The notes: generated by a model from the letters alone, not told the origin. Counted from the stretch's first letter, positions 45,101-58,138 are shown. The stretch is 64,000 bases of DNA from Plutella xylostella (GCF_932276165.1 NC_064001.1:9679501-9743500), one strand, 5' to 3'. Made by a program: numbers and translations.

Positions 45101-47762
45101 TGAGTAGGGTGCTGTTTATAAGAATCTATTTCTATCTTCGTTGGCAAACTTGGGCAGGGCTAGGGTTTGTCACTGTGGTAAAAGGATTAGCCAGTCAATT
45201 ACTAACTTCCCAGAGGTACCTATAATAAGGTGCTTAAGTAAGATCCTTTTTTGTGCACCCATATATCTAAGACTGTGTCAACTATGGCTGCCCTACGTAA
45301 GATTCGAACCTATAGGACCATCAGCAGAATCGTCAACCATCGGGCCAATCTGTCATCAATGTACCAGGAATCTATAACAATGCGAGAGCTCAACAACTCT
45401 CGTAGCATAAAGTACTTACTTGGTCAGTGCGTACTCCTGCTTCAATATAATTTGTTGAAATATAAATCGTTTTGCTTATAGGTGCTATACTGGTCGGATG
45501 CTACCAACGAGATCGCGTTCGTGGTTCCTTCACTCGCTGCACATTCGGAGACGGATGAGAATAAGAACGAGAGTGTGAGGTCTGATGTCGACGGCTCCTG
45601 TCTGTCTTCAAGGTAACTGTTTACTTTGTACACAAAAACATAAAGTTCATGAATAAAATGTATTACCGTACCTATGTGAAAAGGGTATACCTACTTACCT
45701 AGTAATGAACACATCTACCTCAAAAGCTATCAGTTTATAAGTGCTATTTTACTTCAAATAGAAGATAGATCTTACCCATAATCTGCTGATCAAAAAAGTT
45801 TCTATGGAGAGCAAAAAGAACTGAATTTTCCAAAGCTGTAGACCAAAAATTGTTATGGCTCTTTTGGAACAATATCCTGTATATTCCAACATCCTTATCT
45901 CCATAAACCAAGCTCAATCCTCCCCCAAAAGTACCAGGACCTCAGAGAAGCCGAAAGGTTCGTGCTGGAACGTCTCCAGCAACAGTTTCGGAGCTCCCTC
46001 ATACGAGCGCAGCATCAGAAAGTCAGACCTAGAGAGACTGCTCGTCATAATAATAAACAATTAACTATGTTCTACAACTTTAGAAAATTCGTAACTAACA
46101 GATTCTATAGAGATGCAAAAAAAGAACGAATATTCCAGTAGACCAAAAGTAATTCTACATGAGCCCCCGAGTCACCCATTTTATAATAAAACCATTGGTT
46201 TATTCTAACTTCTAACATAATAATCTCTCCAAAAGTACCAGGACCTCAGAGAAGCCGGAAGGCTCGTGCTGGGACGTGTCCAGCAACAGTTCCGGAGCTC
46301 CGTCCTACGAGCGAAGCATCAGCGAGTCGGACCGAGGGGAGAAGAGGGTCAGCCTGTCGGAGAAGACTAGGGCTCTGTCGTTGGAGCTGGACAAGCAGGC
46401 TGGGCTTACTGGTGAGTGATGGTTTTTGTAGCTTCAAATATTACATACAATAAAACTTGTTAAGAGCGTTGCAAGAGTCGCTTGGAAAACGCCAAACCTG
46501 CTGTTTCTACGGGGAACGAAAGAAGTAACTAATAAATAAGAATAATAGATAAGAAGTCTTTAACAATAATAGGTATATGTATCATCATCATCACCCAATA
46601 ATCATCCACTGCTGGACATAGGCCTCTCCCAAGGAGCGCCACAACACTCGGTCCCGGCCTTCCTCATTCAACCACTACCCGCCACCCGCCTAAGGTCGTC
46701 AGGAAGGCGTATATGTATATCCTATATGTATTGAATGCTGTATGTTAAAACTCATTCTTATTCCGTAGGTAGTGGACGTCGCAACCGAGAATACTCGACG
46801 AAGATTCTCATAATTTGGCTGGAAGACTTCGAAGATCACCTCAACATGCCTATAGGTATGAATTAATATTTATGGGTATATCTATTTTCACAGATTCCTT
46901 GCTTGTTGTCTGACTAACTCGTCTGAGAAATCCACGCTGTTGGACTGATTTCAAAAAATAACACCTTATCACCAACGCTCAACTCGTCGCGTCGCGATTG
47001 ATGTGCGATGTGTGTTTGCTGTGAAATTATATTTATAAACACTTTTGCTGATCCGAACGCCGGACAACGAAAGTCAATCATCAGAATCGGATCATGTTTT
47101 TTCAAACGAGTCTGCTACGATAAAACCGATAAATTAACAACTAAATATCCTCCCTAGACGACCTCCTACAATACTGCGACACGGGGCTCCCGTGGCGGCG
47201 GCACGGCACGTGCGTGATCTCCGTGTCGGGGCGCCGGTCCGGCCTGGTCCGCGTGCGCACCGCCGCGCCCGGCGCCGGCCCGCTGGCCGACGGCGCGCTG
47301 CTGGCGCCGCATCTGCTGCCGGATTGTCTGAGACGGGCGGCTTTAGATGTTGCAGCGAGAAGAAGATTGAATAGCGACACGTGAGTTATATTGTAGATAG
47401 TATACGCAGAGTATACCCTTAATTGTAACGCGAAGCATATAATACGGCACGCGAGTTGGTTGCACTTAGTGTGAATACTCATCCCCCTGATCGTAGCTAC
47501 CAGAGGCAGGCAACAATACACTAAAGTAAGCTTAGATGACATTCCCGAAAACCTTCTCGCTCTTCGAACATCGCATCTAAATACTGTAATCCTTACCTGG
47601 TTATATTCAAACCTATCTCCACTAGTCCTAACTACTCCATTCCCTCGCAGGCACCAGCCCCCGCACGTGCGCCGCCGCCACCTCATCCAGGAGATGGCAC
47701 AACAGTACCGCCGCGAGCTCAGCGAGCCCGAGCTGCTGGAGTCACTATTCCTACCGCCGTAA
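42184..47762 (+). CDS. RALGAPB: Ral GTPase-activating protein subunit beta, RapGAP-like C-terminal exons
   Basis: This is the second block of the gene that starts before base 1. Exons are 42184-42383, 43832-43979, 45482-45612, 46242-46411, 46769-46855, 47158-47380 and 47651-47762 (stop TAA), all in phase. Together they give the Rap/Ran-GAP-like fold. LIALDSTKPGF opens it, followed by HPGWTGHVSSSYD, VLYWSDATNEIAFVVPS, ILIIWLEDFEDHLNMPI and the end PHVRRRHLIQEMAQQYRRELSEPE in truncated form. In this family the beta subunit supports the alpha subunit rather than catalysing. Exon 46242 uses an unusual acceptor, AAAAGTACCAG/G. Exon 43832 has two phase-matched alternative copies. The poly(A) signal is AATAAA at 48253. 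Confidence 0.9.
42431..43560 (-). mobile_element. 5'-truncated CR1/Jockey-type LINE, same family as 2280-3996
   Basis: The frame 43550-42813 encodes the RT C-terminus (LCIRFIFGLRKYDHISEYRA, then LWNTLPVDVRLSPSLATFK), close to the + fragment near base 2289. An AAAT-type tail lies at 42431-42455. It lies in an intron between two RapGAP-like exons. Confidence 0.8.
44397..44514 (+). repeat. Phase-matched alternative copy 1 of RalGAP-beta exon 43832-43979
   Basis: The copy has its own pyrimidine-rich acceptor (CTTCCTCCTTCTCCTCTACT.. then CCAG) and the same CAG/GTTAGT donor. Its 118 bp have the same entry and exit phase as the 148-bp original. It would encode ATPAGHVGSSYDAARELGDS onward, dropping ten residues that include HPGWTG. 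It is either a mutually exclusive exon or a pseudo-exon. Confidence 0.6.
44974..45091 (+). repeat. Phase-matched alternative copy 2 of RalGAP-beta exon 43832-43979
   Basis: This copy is almost identical to the one at 44397-44514, including acceptor, length and donor. About 500 bp of surrounding intron is duplicated with it. Confidence 0.6.
45926..46069 (+). repeat. Upstream partial copy of RalGAP-beta exon 46242-46411
   Basis: The copy starts with the same CAAAAGTACCAGG acceptor and follows the exon for about 125 bp (TSEKPKGSCWNVSSNS). It diverges to a stop and has no donor. This is the only copy lying upstream of its parent exon. Confidence 0.7.
46592..46711 (+). repeat. Fragment of an RTE-type LINE 3' end
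   Basis: The segment 'ccactgctggacataggcct' with 'cccaaggagcgccacaac' is a common lepidopteran LINE end. A smaller relative lies at 17401-17465. Confidence 0.55.
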
Positions 47763-47815
47763 GGACTAGACTACCGTGGCAAGAATGAAGGGAAATGTCA
47801 GGACCGAAGGACCAG

Positions 47816-47900
47816 AAGACGTGACAAAAGTTTTGCATCGAGATCATTCACATCGCGCAGCCTCAAGAGCGAGCGCGACGTAGAACTTTTGTCACGTCTT
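47816..47900. repeat. Hairpin MITE in the RalGAP-beta 3' UTR
   Basis: The ends AAGACGTGACAAAAGTT and AACTTTTGTCACGTCTT are perfect inverted repeats around a short core. A second copy lies at 59293-59417. It falls 54 bases after the stop codon, so it would be transcribed as a hairpin. Confidence 0.75.
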
Positions 47901-48774
47901 AATTGCGCTCCGTACTAGCCTTTCATTGATTATTTTATTTGCGTCAGAATTATCTGTATTATAAATTTATAATCGCACTTTAATCATAGTAATTAATTTA
48001 TTCATTTTAAGACTGAAATAATAATAGTATTAAAAGTACTTTGATGGAAATAGTTATAACGTTAGAAATCTTATCGTTGCTTTTGATTAAGTTATAGTTA
48101 TATTAAGTTATATTCATTCAGTGTTTTATTATCATTCCCTTTTACTATTACTATCTCCTTATAAGCGATCGGAATGAGGTATAACTACATAATAACATTA
48201 ATTAATTATCCGTTATTGTACTTAAATTTTATTTATTTAACTCTTGTTAATTAATAAATTTATCGAATATTTTACAAAGTTTTTTTTATTTAGCTGTAGC
48301 TAAATCTCAATAAGTGTCTCATAAACCCACATTGAAATGTACTTTGCTGCTATATTTTGTCGTGTAACCTATATACCTCATATATTGTTATAGATTCAGG
48401 CTTTTCCCTACAAAGGAAACTGCCCCCCCCCCCCCCCCCCCGCTGTACATAAATGGGTATTTGTCTATGGTCGCCCGACCGGTCAAGCGACATCGTCTGT
48501 GTTCAAAGATGCAAGGATGTTATTATACTGAGGCAGTGTTCAGACAAAAAAAATATCATATTTATCGCACCTCTATGCCCATAAAAAAACTATTTTAAAT
48601 TCAGAACTGTCAGCCTGTCACGCCGCCATCCCGATTGATTCTGAAATGTCACTTAAATTTTCAATAATAATTCTCATCTTTTAATCATTTGTGCAGTTTT
48701 GTACAGTAATTTTATAGCAGTTTTGATTGTTTGTGTTGTGTTTTAAGTTTTAAATTGATGTTGTGTTTGTGGAG
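47901..48774. other. RalGAP-beta 3' UTR end and upstream region of the next gene
   Basis: This holds the AATAAA at 48253-48258 and a run of 20 C at about 48421-48440. The start region of the unknown gene follows (probable 5' UTR from about 48700). No further feature was seen. Confidence 0.45.
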
Positions 48775-51700
48775 ATGGTGATCAGTGGCGTGGAGAGGGC
48801 GTCCCATGGGAGCCAGGAGCAGGATCACGAATTGTTCCACATAGCAAAGGAGACCAATTTTGAACCTAACGGTAAGTCGTAATGTTTCATTTTATTATGT
48901 ATCTTCATATATTTTCTTGACATCATATTTAACTGGGAATATACCTTTGTGCCTTAATTGCTGCTTTTAAATATTTATTCTACTTTAGTTTAGTAACTTT
49001 TGCTTTTAGATCACCGTGTACTATTAGACCAGGATCTTATCTATTTGTACAATAAGTTGGACCTTGGTTCAAAGCTTATGTCTTCAACAGTAGAGTTGCC
49101 TACCCGTCCCAGCGAGCTGCCTACCCAACCCAGCCGCCCGCCTTCTCGCACTAACCAACTGGTAGAAATCGTGGTGTACCAGGGAGACGAATCCGACACT
49201 GATTTAACTGAACTGTGTAACGAAGAAATATACAAACTACGGTATACAGACAGACATATATGCGGTAATCCCTTGTGTTATAAACACGGCAACTTCAATA
49301 CGCAAAGCGATAAAATATCGACTGATTACAACGATTCATTGTTTAGTACTTACACCCTCAGACCCATGGATCTAAATTCTAATGTCTTCCAAAGATGCTT
49401 GATAGATAACATTTCATGTAAATTTATGGAGGAAAATTTCACTTTCTACATGGACAATGTTATCAGACATGTTGAGAACACGATAGAGCAATTGAAAAAA
49501 ATAAGTAACGGTGATTATTTGACAGACAGAGTAAGGCAAAGATGGTTGGAGGTAGAGAATAATTTTAGAGATAGCAATAAAGATGAAGAAGACAAGGAAA
49601 CTAAAGTATTAGCCACGTGCGCTAGTATTCCACTTCACGTGGAAACAAAGAAAAGTGGCCGTGTCATCAAATGGGACGATATAGTACATTCAGAAATAGA
49701 CCTCCGATCGCTTTCCAAAATTCTAGAAAAGAAAATCGTAATAGAAATTCCTAAAAACATTTGTGGGTCATTCCTGCTACAATCCAAGTATGATGCGGAT
49801 AATTTAATAATAAGTTGCAAGAAGAGTCATGAGAGTGAAGAATCGAGGGTTGATGTTGTGTTTAAGCTGAAGAGATCGGACAATGGCGATTTTATAAGCA
49901 ATGTTAATTCTATAATGGTGTTGAAGAAAGCTCCTGCTTTACAGAATGGTGAGAAAAAATATTTCACTGTCTTAAATTTTATCATGTATCAACTTAACAT
50001 ACCTGTTGCAGGTGCCTAATATAATATATTTTTAGTTACAGTAAATGAAGATAAACATTTACTTTCATTGCCATCCTGTTCGGGAGATCAAGTTAGAGAA
50101 ATTGAAGACATAACGCACACTGTACAAATCACAGACACAAATACATTACAGACTGCAGAATATCATAATATAGAAATAACAGAAGTGCCTATAAAAGAAG
50201 CTGATGTAGATAAACATTCCGATGAATCTCCAGAGAACCTTGTTGAGTCATCCATGGACTTGGATTCAGAAAAGCAACACAATGATTCACAAGCTGAGGA
50301 AGAAAATTGTTTAGATGCCACATTCGAATTAACCGAGTCTGAATCACAAAGTTCGGTCCCCGACTTCGGCCCAACAAAAGAACATTTTAAGTCCACTTTG
50401 ATAAGGCTGTCACATACCAACGCCTTAGATTGCATGCCAGAGGAAGAAGAAGTTTTAGAGAAAAAGAAATCGCAGCCTAAAGTCCGCGTCAAATCCCCTT
50501 ACGAAAACAAATCACTACATATCGAAGAAAAGAAACGAAAAAAGCTCCTAGAAATCAGAGCGAGAAGGGAAAGAAGAAAACTGGCAATGGCCGAAGATTC
50601 TAAGAAAGGAAAGAACTACAAATTTGCAAAAGGGCTCTTGACACCTCAAGCCAGTAATTCTGTCACGGCCTTGTCGATATCGAATAAATCTTTTTATAAT
50701 AACATTTACGGGGAAGCTTCGTCTGTGCAGAAAAAGACAGTTAAAAAAGAACGTAAGGCAAGGAAAACCGTCAGTGTTCCGCAAATAGGCGTAATAACCC
50801 TTGAAGAAAGTTCTGTGGCTTCTGAACTTTCTTCCCAATGTACGGAACTAAATGATAAGAAATACATAAATAGGTGCTACTTTCTGGATGAAGTAGAGAC
50901 TGAAATCATGCAGTCTAATGAAGACCAGTTGCCAATAACTCCTGACTTCACAGCAACGGACGCTTTTGATCACAGTAATGAAGTAACTTGTCGATCGTAA
51001 GTTTTTATTTAAGTATTGGTCTTTATTAATGGTTAGAAGGTAGAGATTATATAATTGTAATATTTATAAAAACGTTTACTAACTACCTATTACAGGTTTA
51101 TTAATTCCTTCGAAGAAAACATGGAATGCCCTGAAATTTCAGACCAATCTCTTTATGGAAAAGTTAATGTTTCTGAAAATAAAGTTGTAATGTTAAAACC
51201 GGGAGCTCCAAAACTACACGTAGAAAGTAATGTTGAAAAATCAGTACGATTAAAATGCAAGAAGAGTGTCGACAAAATATACGATCTACTGAAGAAGCTT
51301 GAAAACATTGATAATTCTGCTGAAGTGAAATCTCCTAAAAGTAAATTTACAGCCGTGATGGACGACCGTGAACAGCTGGGCCGGGAGAGCCTGACCACGA
51401 GGGACACCAACAGTGGCACTAGTCTGAAACATCAACCTGCGCTCTCTAGCAATAGTAATTTTAGTTTCGCAAACCCCACAAACAAAATTACAGAAATAAT
51501 TGATACTAATAAAGGAGACGTACGTGATATCAAAGAGATTAAAGTAGACAACAAACCAAACATCATCCAGAAGTCTTCCATACCGAAAGCAAAGAAAGCT
51601 GTAAAACTCCCTGAAGATCCACTAAAAATGATATCGGAATTGATTCAGAACATAGATCATGTGCAGAAACGAAAAATGAAGTCTATCAACGCAAAACCTA

Positions 51701-54700
51701 AACCAGAAACCCAGCCTAACGTCCCTAATGAAATCAAAATCAGGAGACCAGAACCTAAAAGAAACCGCATTCGATCAGAACCACCAACAAATTCAACTTC
51801 CTTTACAACGGAATGTAAAAATATAAAACCTCCTCGGATATCCAAACCAGCCAGTCCAATAGAAGACAAAATTGAGTTCTCAAAACGAAATATCATAGAG
51901 ATTATAGACGAGCAAAAAGAAGCGAGAGGGGAAGCGGTAAGAGGTCCCAGAGAATCCCGGATAAACAGCCTCGCACAACCAAGGAGGCTTTATGTCATGG
52001 CACACAAGGAGGAGATGCAAAGCAGGCCACATGGGAAAATGGTTGAACGAGCAAAGAGGTTATCGCTTAGTCCAGTGGCAGAAAGAAGAACCGGCTCTAT
52101 AACTCAAAATAAGGTTAGCGAGAGGCAAAGAAAACAGAAGAAGGAATTCCATTCGATAGCTGATGATGGAAGAGCTGCTTTGCTTCCAATATCCGGCGGT
52201 GAGTTACAAATGGGTACCTACATTATTTTCTTCAGACTTCTCAGATGAAGTACTTATCTAAAATATGCGACAGATTTTGGCATTCAGAGATAAGACTATA
52301 CTGTTTTGGATAGCTTTCAATATGCGATCTCCCAGATTATTCTTATTCTCATCCCTTCCAGCCCAAAGCAACGTTGATCATCATGGTTTCTACAAAATGG
52401 ATCCCATTTAGATACCTATGCCAGTTGTATTAAGTTGCCTTAAGGCTGATCCACACACTGTTTAGGGTGTCATTAGTAGGTGTTATTCACGTCTACTAAT
52501 CACTCGCATTAAACAGTGTGTTGATGGAGCCTTGCGTGTGTTGCAGCGAGGTTATGATCGCAGGTCGCAGGCCGCGCTCTCCGAGGAGACGGGCCATCAT
52601 CGTGCCCACCGTGCTCCCGAGACATTCTACGTAAGAACAAGTTTAATAATATAATCTTTGATCTAGTTATGTTGTCTTTAAGTGTTTCTAATTTCTGCTA
52701 CTTACTCTTCTACTCTTTCCTATGTTGTGTCACCTTAGAAAGGATCATTGGAAGTTAAACCATGTATTATAACTGTTTTAAATGTACAGTAAACCATAAA
52801 TAATGCGTGAGTCAGACCTAAATGCAAATGTTCAATTTACAGTTCCAAGGTCCCATCCTCCTATGTTGATTCAACATCTGTAATTCACAAGAATGCCGTG
52901 GAGACAGCAGTTTCTAAAGCTCAAAGACCGGCTAGTCCGAAGAAAATGTGCATAAGTAAGAGTTATATTTTTTTTTACATTCTGTAGATTTCATTTCAAT
53001 TATTTCGACATTCTGTATTGGGATTTCCTTATTCATCATGTTATTTCTTTCAACAGCTTCTCTATCGACATCATCCGAAGAAGCGTCTAACTATTTAGAA
53101 AAAAAACTAAATGAAATGGTTAATACCGTCATTGAATCTGAACTTGGTAACGAAGATAATGGATCACCTATCACAGAAATTGATGAAACGGACCAACCGA
53201 TAGCAGCCACAATATTACAGGAACCACGTGATGACTCTTATCTCACTACTGTTGCAAATGTATCTGTTGAGTACAAGAAAAAAGAGACCAATGATGGTAC
53301 TGATGATGATTTGCATGATGACGATGCTACTAAGAAAAAATCTGCCGGTGATTATCGGTATTCTCCCAACATTTCACCAACGACAAGTGACAGAAATGAA
53401 AAGAACAAACTGTTAGTTTTGCAATCTGGAGATGCCGCTTCCTTGCTGATACAATCCAGCTCAAAAAAACTTGTGCCACTAGTATCTGAATTGAGCTTAG
53501 TTCCATTGCTATCCAAGCCCTGGACGCTGAATATCCCCATGCAAATATCAACTATCGGATACGCGTTTTCAAAATTCAATCAACAAAAAAATAGATCGAA
53601 TACCCAAGAGCTTTCTGTACAGTCTTCAAATTCAAATGCCCTTAGTTGCAGAATGAGAAACGTTGACCAGTTTATCAGAAAACCCTCGGTGGTCTTTGTA
53701 CATCAATGCTCGCAGGCTGATTCAGCTGATATACTGGCGAATGGTAGAGATGATAGAGATACTGAAATAATTCAGTTATTAGAAAAGGATAACCTTGCTG
53801 ATAAAATACACACAGACGCACAAGTGGCTACAGTTGGCACCAACACGTCTAAGACATCAGTAAGCGAAGGACTTGTAGCTAATAAAAATAGCACAGGGGA
53901 AAATCCGAGAAGACTGGACATTGCTACAATATCGAATGGTAATGCTAGCGGCGATCTCCAAAGCAACCTCAACACCAACGACTGCCACTCGCTCGACATC
54001 CTGGCTGGATTGCTGAACGAGATCCACAAACTAACCACCTGCCAGACTGACATCACGAGATCGTATTCCACCAAAAACGTAGACAACCTCGAAATCGAGA
54101 CACTATACAAAGAGGTTACGTTCAAATCGGTGGACCCAATTATATCTATGAACTCTTTGGATTTGAAGCAGATGGATTCGAATCCCAGTTTGTACTCGTT
54201 TTATTTGTCCAATAACGGTGAGTTAGTCGAGCGGCATACATGTCGGACACCGGTGCTCAACCAATCAGCGGTCGCGCAAACTTCCACGATACTGAAAGAC
54301 AAAGAGGTCCGCATGGATTCTCCTGGATACGCCCATCAGATTACTGAAGTGTCCTCTAGGTTCCTATTTCAAAATAAGTCTACAACCGCGCTGGGACTGA
54401 ACCAAGCAGTTAGTGAACCAACAGTGGTGACCTCTAGCGGTTATGGGCGTCGACGGATCTTCGTAGATCATGTTAAAGTTGATAAAATCACAGAACTACC
54501 TCGAAAATTGGCAGAGAGTGAAGAAGCTAGAAAGGATGTAAGAAAATGTGGTCAAATACCGTCAGTGGATGCTGCTAAGAAAATAGTAAAAGCTAATAAA
54601 GCCCCATGTTATAAGAAAGAAGCAATAGTGATAGATAGATATAGAAAGCAAGAGGTAGCTATTTATGATGCAAGTTTAAAATTGAAGAGAGATATCCTGG

Positions 54701-54765
54701 TGACTGTGTATTCAATATTGGTGTTTACGGTTTTCGCTGCATTGTCTATCCCGGTGTTCCCCTAA
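48775..54765 (+). CDS. Unrecognised large disordered protein with C-terminal membrane anchor
   Basis: Seven exons close perfectly in phase to 1662 aa: 48775-48871, 49010-49948, 50036-50996, 51096-52198, 52564-52630, 52843-52955 and 53057-54765. The start ATG is the first that opens the frame; an earlier ATG (48757) stops after seven codons. I recognise no family. The protein is rich in Ser, Lys, Glu and Asn. A Cys pair sits near residue 110 (ICGNPLCYKHG). A strongly basic helix is at about 506-530 (EEKKRKKLLEIRARRERRK). The last 24 residues are hydrophobic (ILVTVYSILVFTVFAALSI), as in tail-anchored or single-span proteins. Acceptor 52564 was chosen because the AG 27 bases earlier gives a stop. 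AATAAA lies at 54902. The membrane-tethered scaffold role is a guess. Confidence 0.75.
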
Positions 54766-55620
54766 ATACCCGGATACTAAATAATCGTTAAATCAATTGA
54801 TGTATTTTTTGCTTTCAAGTTTTAATTTTTTATCAACCAGTACCTAGTTATCTGTCTTTTGTAAATTATTTATTTATGTAATATATTTAATTAATTTGCG
54901 TAATAAAATCAATGTTTTCATAATTTGTCTACTATTCCTGGTTCACTTTTATTCAATTATGTATGCAAAGAAGCTATAGTGGCCAATGGCCTAACTACTC
55001 ATATTATGTTCCTTGGGCCTACTTATTAAATTTAGTAAGTACTACAAGGTGGTGCACCCAAGGCGCACCCTATTCATTTCGGCTCTCTTGGCATCTTCTT
55101 GGCATGCATTGCATGCGCAAGCATTGCACAAGTGTAAAAATGAGGTAGAGGTTTTATTATACTGTTTTATTACTTATATGGTAGAGGCTAGCCTAAGGCC
55201 GCAGAGGCGCATTTTACGATGGTAGCGTTACAAGTCGTGATGTTATGTTATGGATAAAGCTGATAACAAAGATAAGTGCGGTGGATTTTAGGCCGCAAAT
55301 AATTTTAAGCGCAGCCGTTATTATTCGATGCGAACGCGCGACAGCATCGCTACTAAAAATCGCCGTGGGCTAGCGGATTTGCTTCATGAGTTTCGTGAAA
55401 TTCTTATTCTTAGGGCACACAAAATATAACCCCCTTCCATAAACAACATAGACCAAAGAGTGATGTACGATTATATACTCTGTGAAACCGTGACCATAGA
55501 GAAAATAAACGCTGTGACCTTGAGTTGACAGCTTTTTGTTTTGATTGACTAACCTAAAAACTAAAGGAATATTTGTGTTGAGGAGGTGTTTCAGTTCATT
55601 TTTATGTATTTTCCACCAAT
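54766..55620. other. Intergenic region between two + genes
   Basis: The poly(A) signal of the upstream gene is at 54902-54907. The rest is presumably the promoter and 5' UTR of the downstream gene. No transposon or RNA gene was recognised. Confidence 0.4.
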
Positions 55621-58138
55621 ATGGCATCAATAGAAAAGAAGTTGAAACAGATTAAGGTAAATATAATGATAAAGAAACTTCCATAATCCTGAGTAAACTC
55701 AGTTAAAACATAACCTTATTAAAAAAAACTAAAGCTAAAATATAAACTATCACGTTTAAGCAGTATCTAGCTACTTATGGCAGACACTTTCGCTCATCTA
55801 TGGCTTTAGTTACAATAAGAAATAATTGGTGGTTTTACATTGCAGAACAATGTCGTATCAGACTTCGTGGACAGCACTCAGCCGATCCCCAACATCGTGG
55901 AGCACTTCTCCAACCACAACAACACAGTATTCCGCCACTACTGCCGAGTACTGGGCAGAAGATCCGCGCCAAAGTCGGATCAACCGCAGCAGTATCATTA
56001 CCTGACTCCGGGACACCCTCTAAATACCTTCAAAGATGACTGGGATGGAGTACTACCCTCGAGGTACTTTGATCAGTTCCTGTACAACTGCACCCTGCCC
56101 AGGGTGATCTCTCCTATGAGGTGTAAGGGCTGCTCGGATCCTCTCACTGGTTTTATGCGGAAGAAGATTGAATGGAAGAACAAACTTCTTTCATATATTG
56201 CAGTTACTGGTAAGTTATGTGGATAAGTAGCATCCCTTCTGTTTTAATTTTAAACATTAATGTTATCACTTCTTACTTTATGAATAAATTCAAAACACAT
56301 AATTTACATAAGTACAATCTAAGTCATTTACAAAATTCCACAGAGTCTTCAAAACACCTCAACAAATTCAACAAGTTGAATGAGAAAGTGGTTCGATGTC
56401 CAAAGTTACTCTTAGACTTTGCTGCTCACCTAGAGCTGGACCCGCTGCCGCACTTTGACAGTCCGTACAACTGGTACTACAGCGGGGCCGGGAACATGCA
56501 CCTTGTTTTCCTTGATGGGGAACACTTTGTGTTACATAGCGAATTCCATACCTTATGTAAGTGTTTACAGTGCATTTATTTGTTTATAACTCAAACTCTC
56601 ACTCAAACTCAAATTTTTTTATTCATCATAAAAATATAAAATTTTCTGATGAACGTCAATTTTTACAAACTACTCTCCGTTCGGATAAGGGGGATAAGGT
56701 ATAGCTTTATTACATATCCCTATGAGCTTTTTACATACTTAATACAATTGTTGTATTACTTTTAGTACCTTTAAACTCTGCCAATATCACTATAAGGTTC
56801 TTTTTAATTATCATAATAAATTTTCCATTTTAATTTACAGATTTAACAAAGATCTCATTGGACAATCTTGAGGTTGACCAGAATCACATCCTAAGCTATG
56901 AATGCAGAGAAGGAGACAACATTTGCGAGACCATCTACTCGGACAACCACATTGTAGCTCTGAGGACCCTCACCAGAGTTGTCATCCTGAAACTTACAGT
57001 CACACACAGCAGCTTCATCACTATAGAAAAGCTGAAAGAAATAGAAAATTCTGTAACATACACCAGCATATCTTTTGATCCGCATCACAAAGATATCTTG
57101 TATGTAACATCTCTAGACAATAACTTGACTATAATTAATCTAGACATGATGAAGGGAAGAAGTGTAAAACTCACTGAAACAGACAATCTAATCAACAATT
57201 GGAGCTCAGTGGCTGGTATCGACAGATACAGCTACTGCCATGTTTCAAGAAAATCAATAAAAATCTACGATAAGAGGACAAACACTGTTGCACAAACATT
57301 AGACGATCCAAGCGATGTGTCTGATGAACCATGCAATGAATTCTCTGTTGCCACAAAGTGCAAAGACATCCCTCTGTTGTATGCAGCTACAAACCATCAC
57401 CTATTCCTAGCTGACACGAGAAGTCTCAAGAAGAAGCCAAAGTATCTTCAAAGATGGACGCACCATATGAAATGCGTCCCCACCTACATATCCTTATGTA
57501 AATTCGAAATGATGAAAGATATACTATGTATTAGCAGTCAATGGTATGAGGACATGTGCATTTTACCCAATGATTCCGATTGCTTCGACAGGGAAGTCCA
57601 AACCACGGGTATATTCATGCCATTCCGACCTCCCACCATAGAGCAAACACTGAATGCGGCGCGAATGAAAATGCTCTGCTTAGACATTTACAACCCAATA
57701 GAAACCAGAATCTACACCTCTATAACTGGCTCCTCAATACTAGAACACGAGGGCAACTATTTGGCGATGACCCAAAACGCTCTCGGGGACATAATCTGCT
57801 ATACACTATACCCCAACCACATACAAATGGAAGACGATGGGCTGGAGCGTTTCCACGAATGGTGTAAAGACATTCGTGACGACACAACTAAATACGAGGT
57901 GTCCGGGATAGTAAATGTTGCAAAATTGTGGAACAAGTTGAGGAAAGTACCAGAGGAGCATAAGTTCAATGAAGATAAGTTAGCGTGGGAGGAGGTGAAG
58001 TACTCGGAGCAGGAGGTGGTGGAGGCGTTCGAGAAGGACGAGCTGGACGGCGGGCTGCTGGACGCCTGGTGCCGCGAGGAGGAGGACCGGCCCAAGAACG
58101 AGCTCGCCATCAATCTGCATTTCTCTGACAGTGAATAA
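55621..58138 (+). CDS. Beta-propeller-like protein, possibly RNA polymerase I factor TAF1C
   Basis: Four exons close to 636 aa: 55621-55656, 55846-56209, 56344-56556 and 56841-58138. The first codons are MASIEKKLKQIK. The N-terminal 200 residues are mixed helical with a Cys pair (MRCKGCSDP). From about residue 200, repeated beta-strand segments (DNHIVALRTLTRVVILKL, HVSRKSIKIYDKRT, LLYAATNHHLFLADTRS) look like WD40-type blades. The block 'lfLADTRSLKK..LQRWTHHM' recalls the TAF1C/Rrn6 family, a subunit of the SL1 factor that loads RNA polymerase I in the nucleolus. I hold that assignment loosely. The C-terminus is acidic (WCREEEDRP..HFSDSE). The poly(A) signal is AATAAA at 58402. The gene is convergent with TIM50. 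Confidence 0.7.

Noticed and set aside
48421..48440. Run of 20 C
   Set aside because: It is a plain homopolymer, likely slippage or a sequencing-sensitive site, with no other structure around it.
52548..52563. Acceptor TGTTGCAG for exon five of the unknown gene
   Set aside because: It leads to an in-frame stop (TTATGA). The next AG at 52563 keeps the frame open and makes the total length divisible by three.
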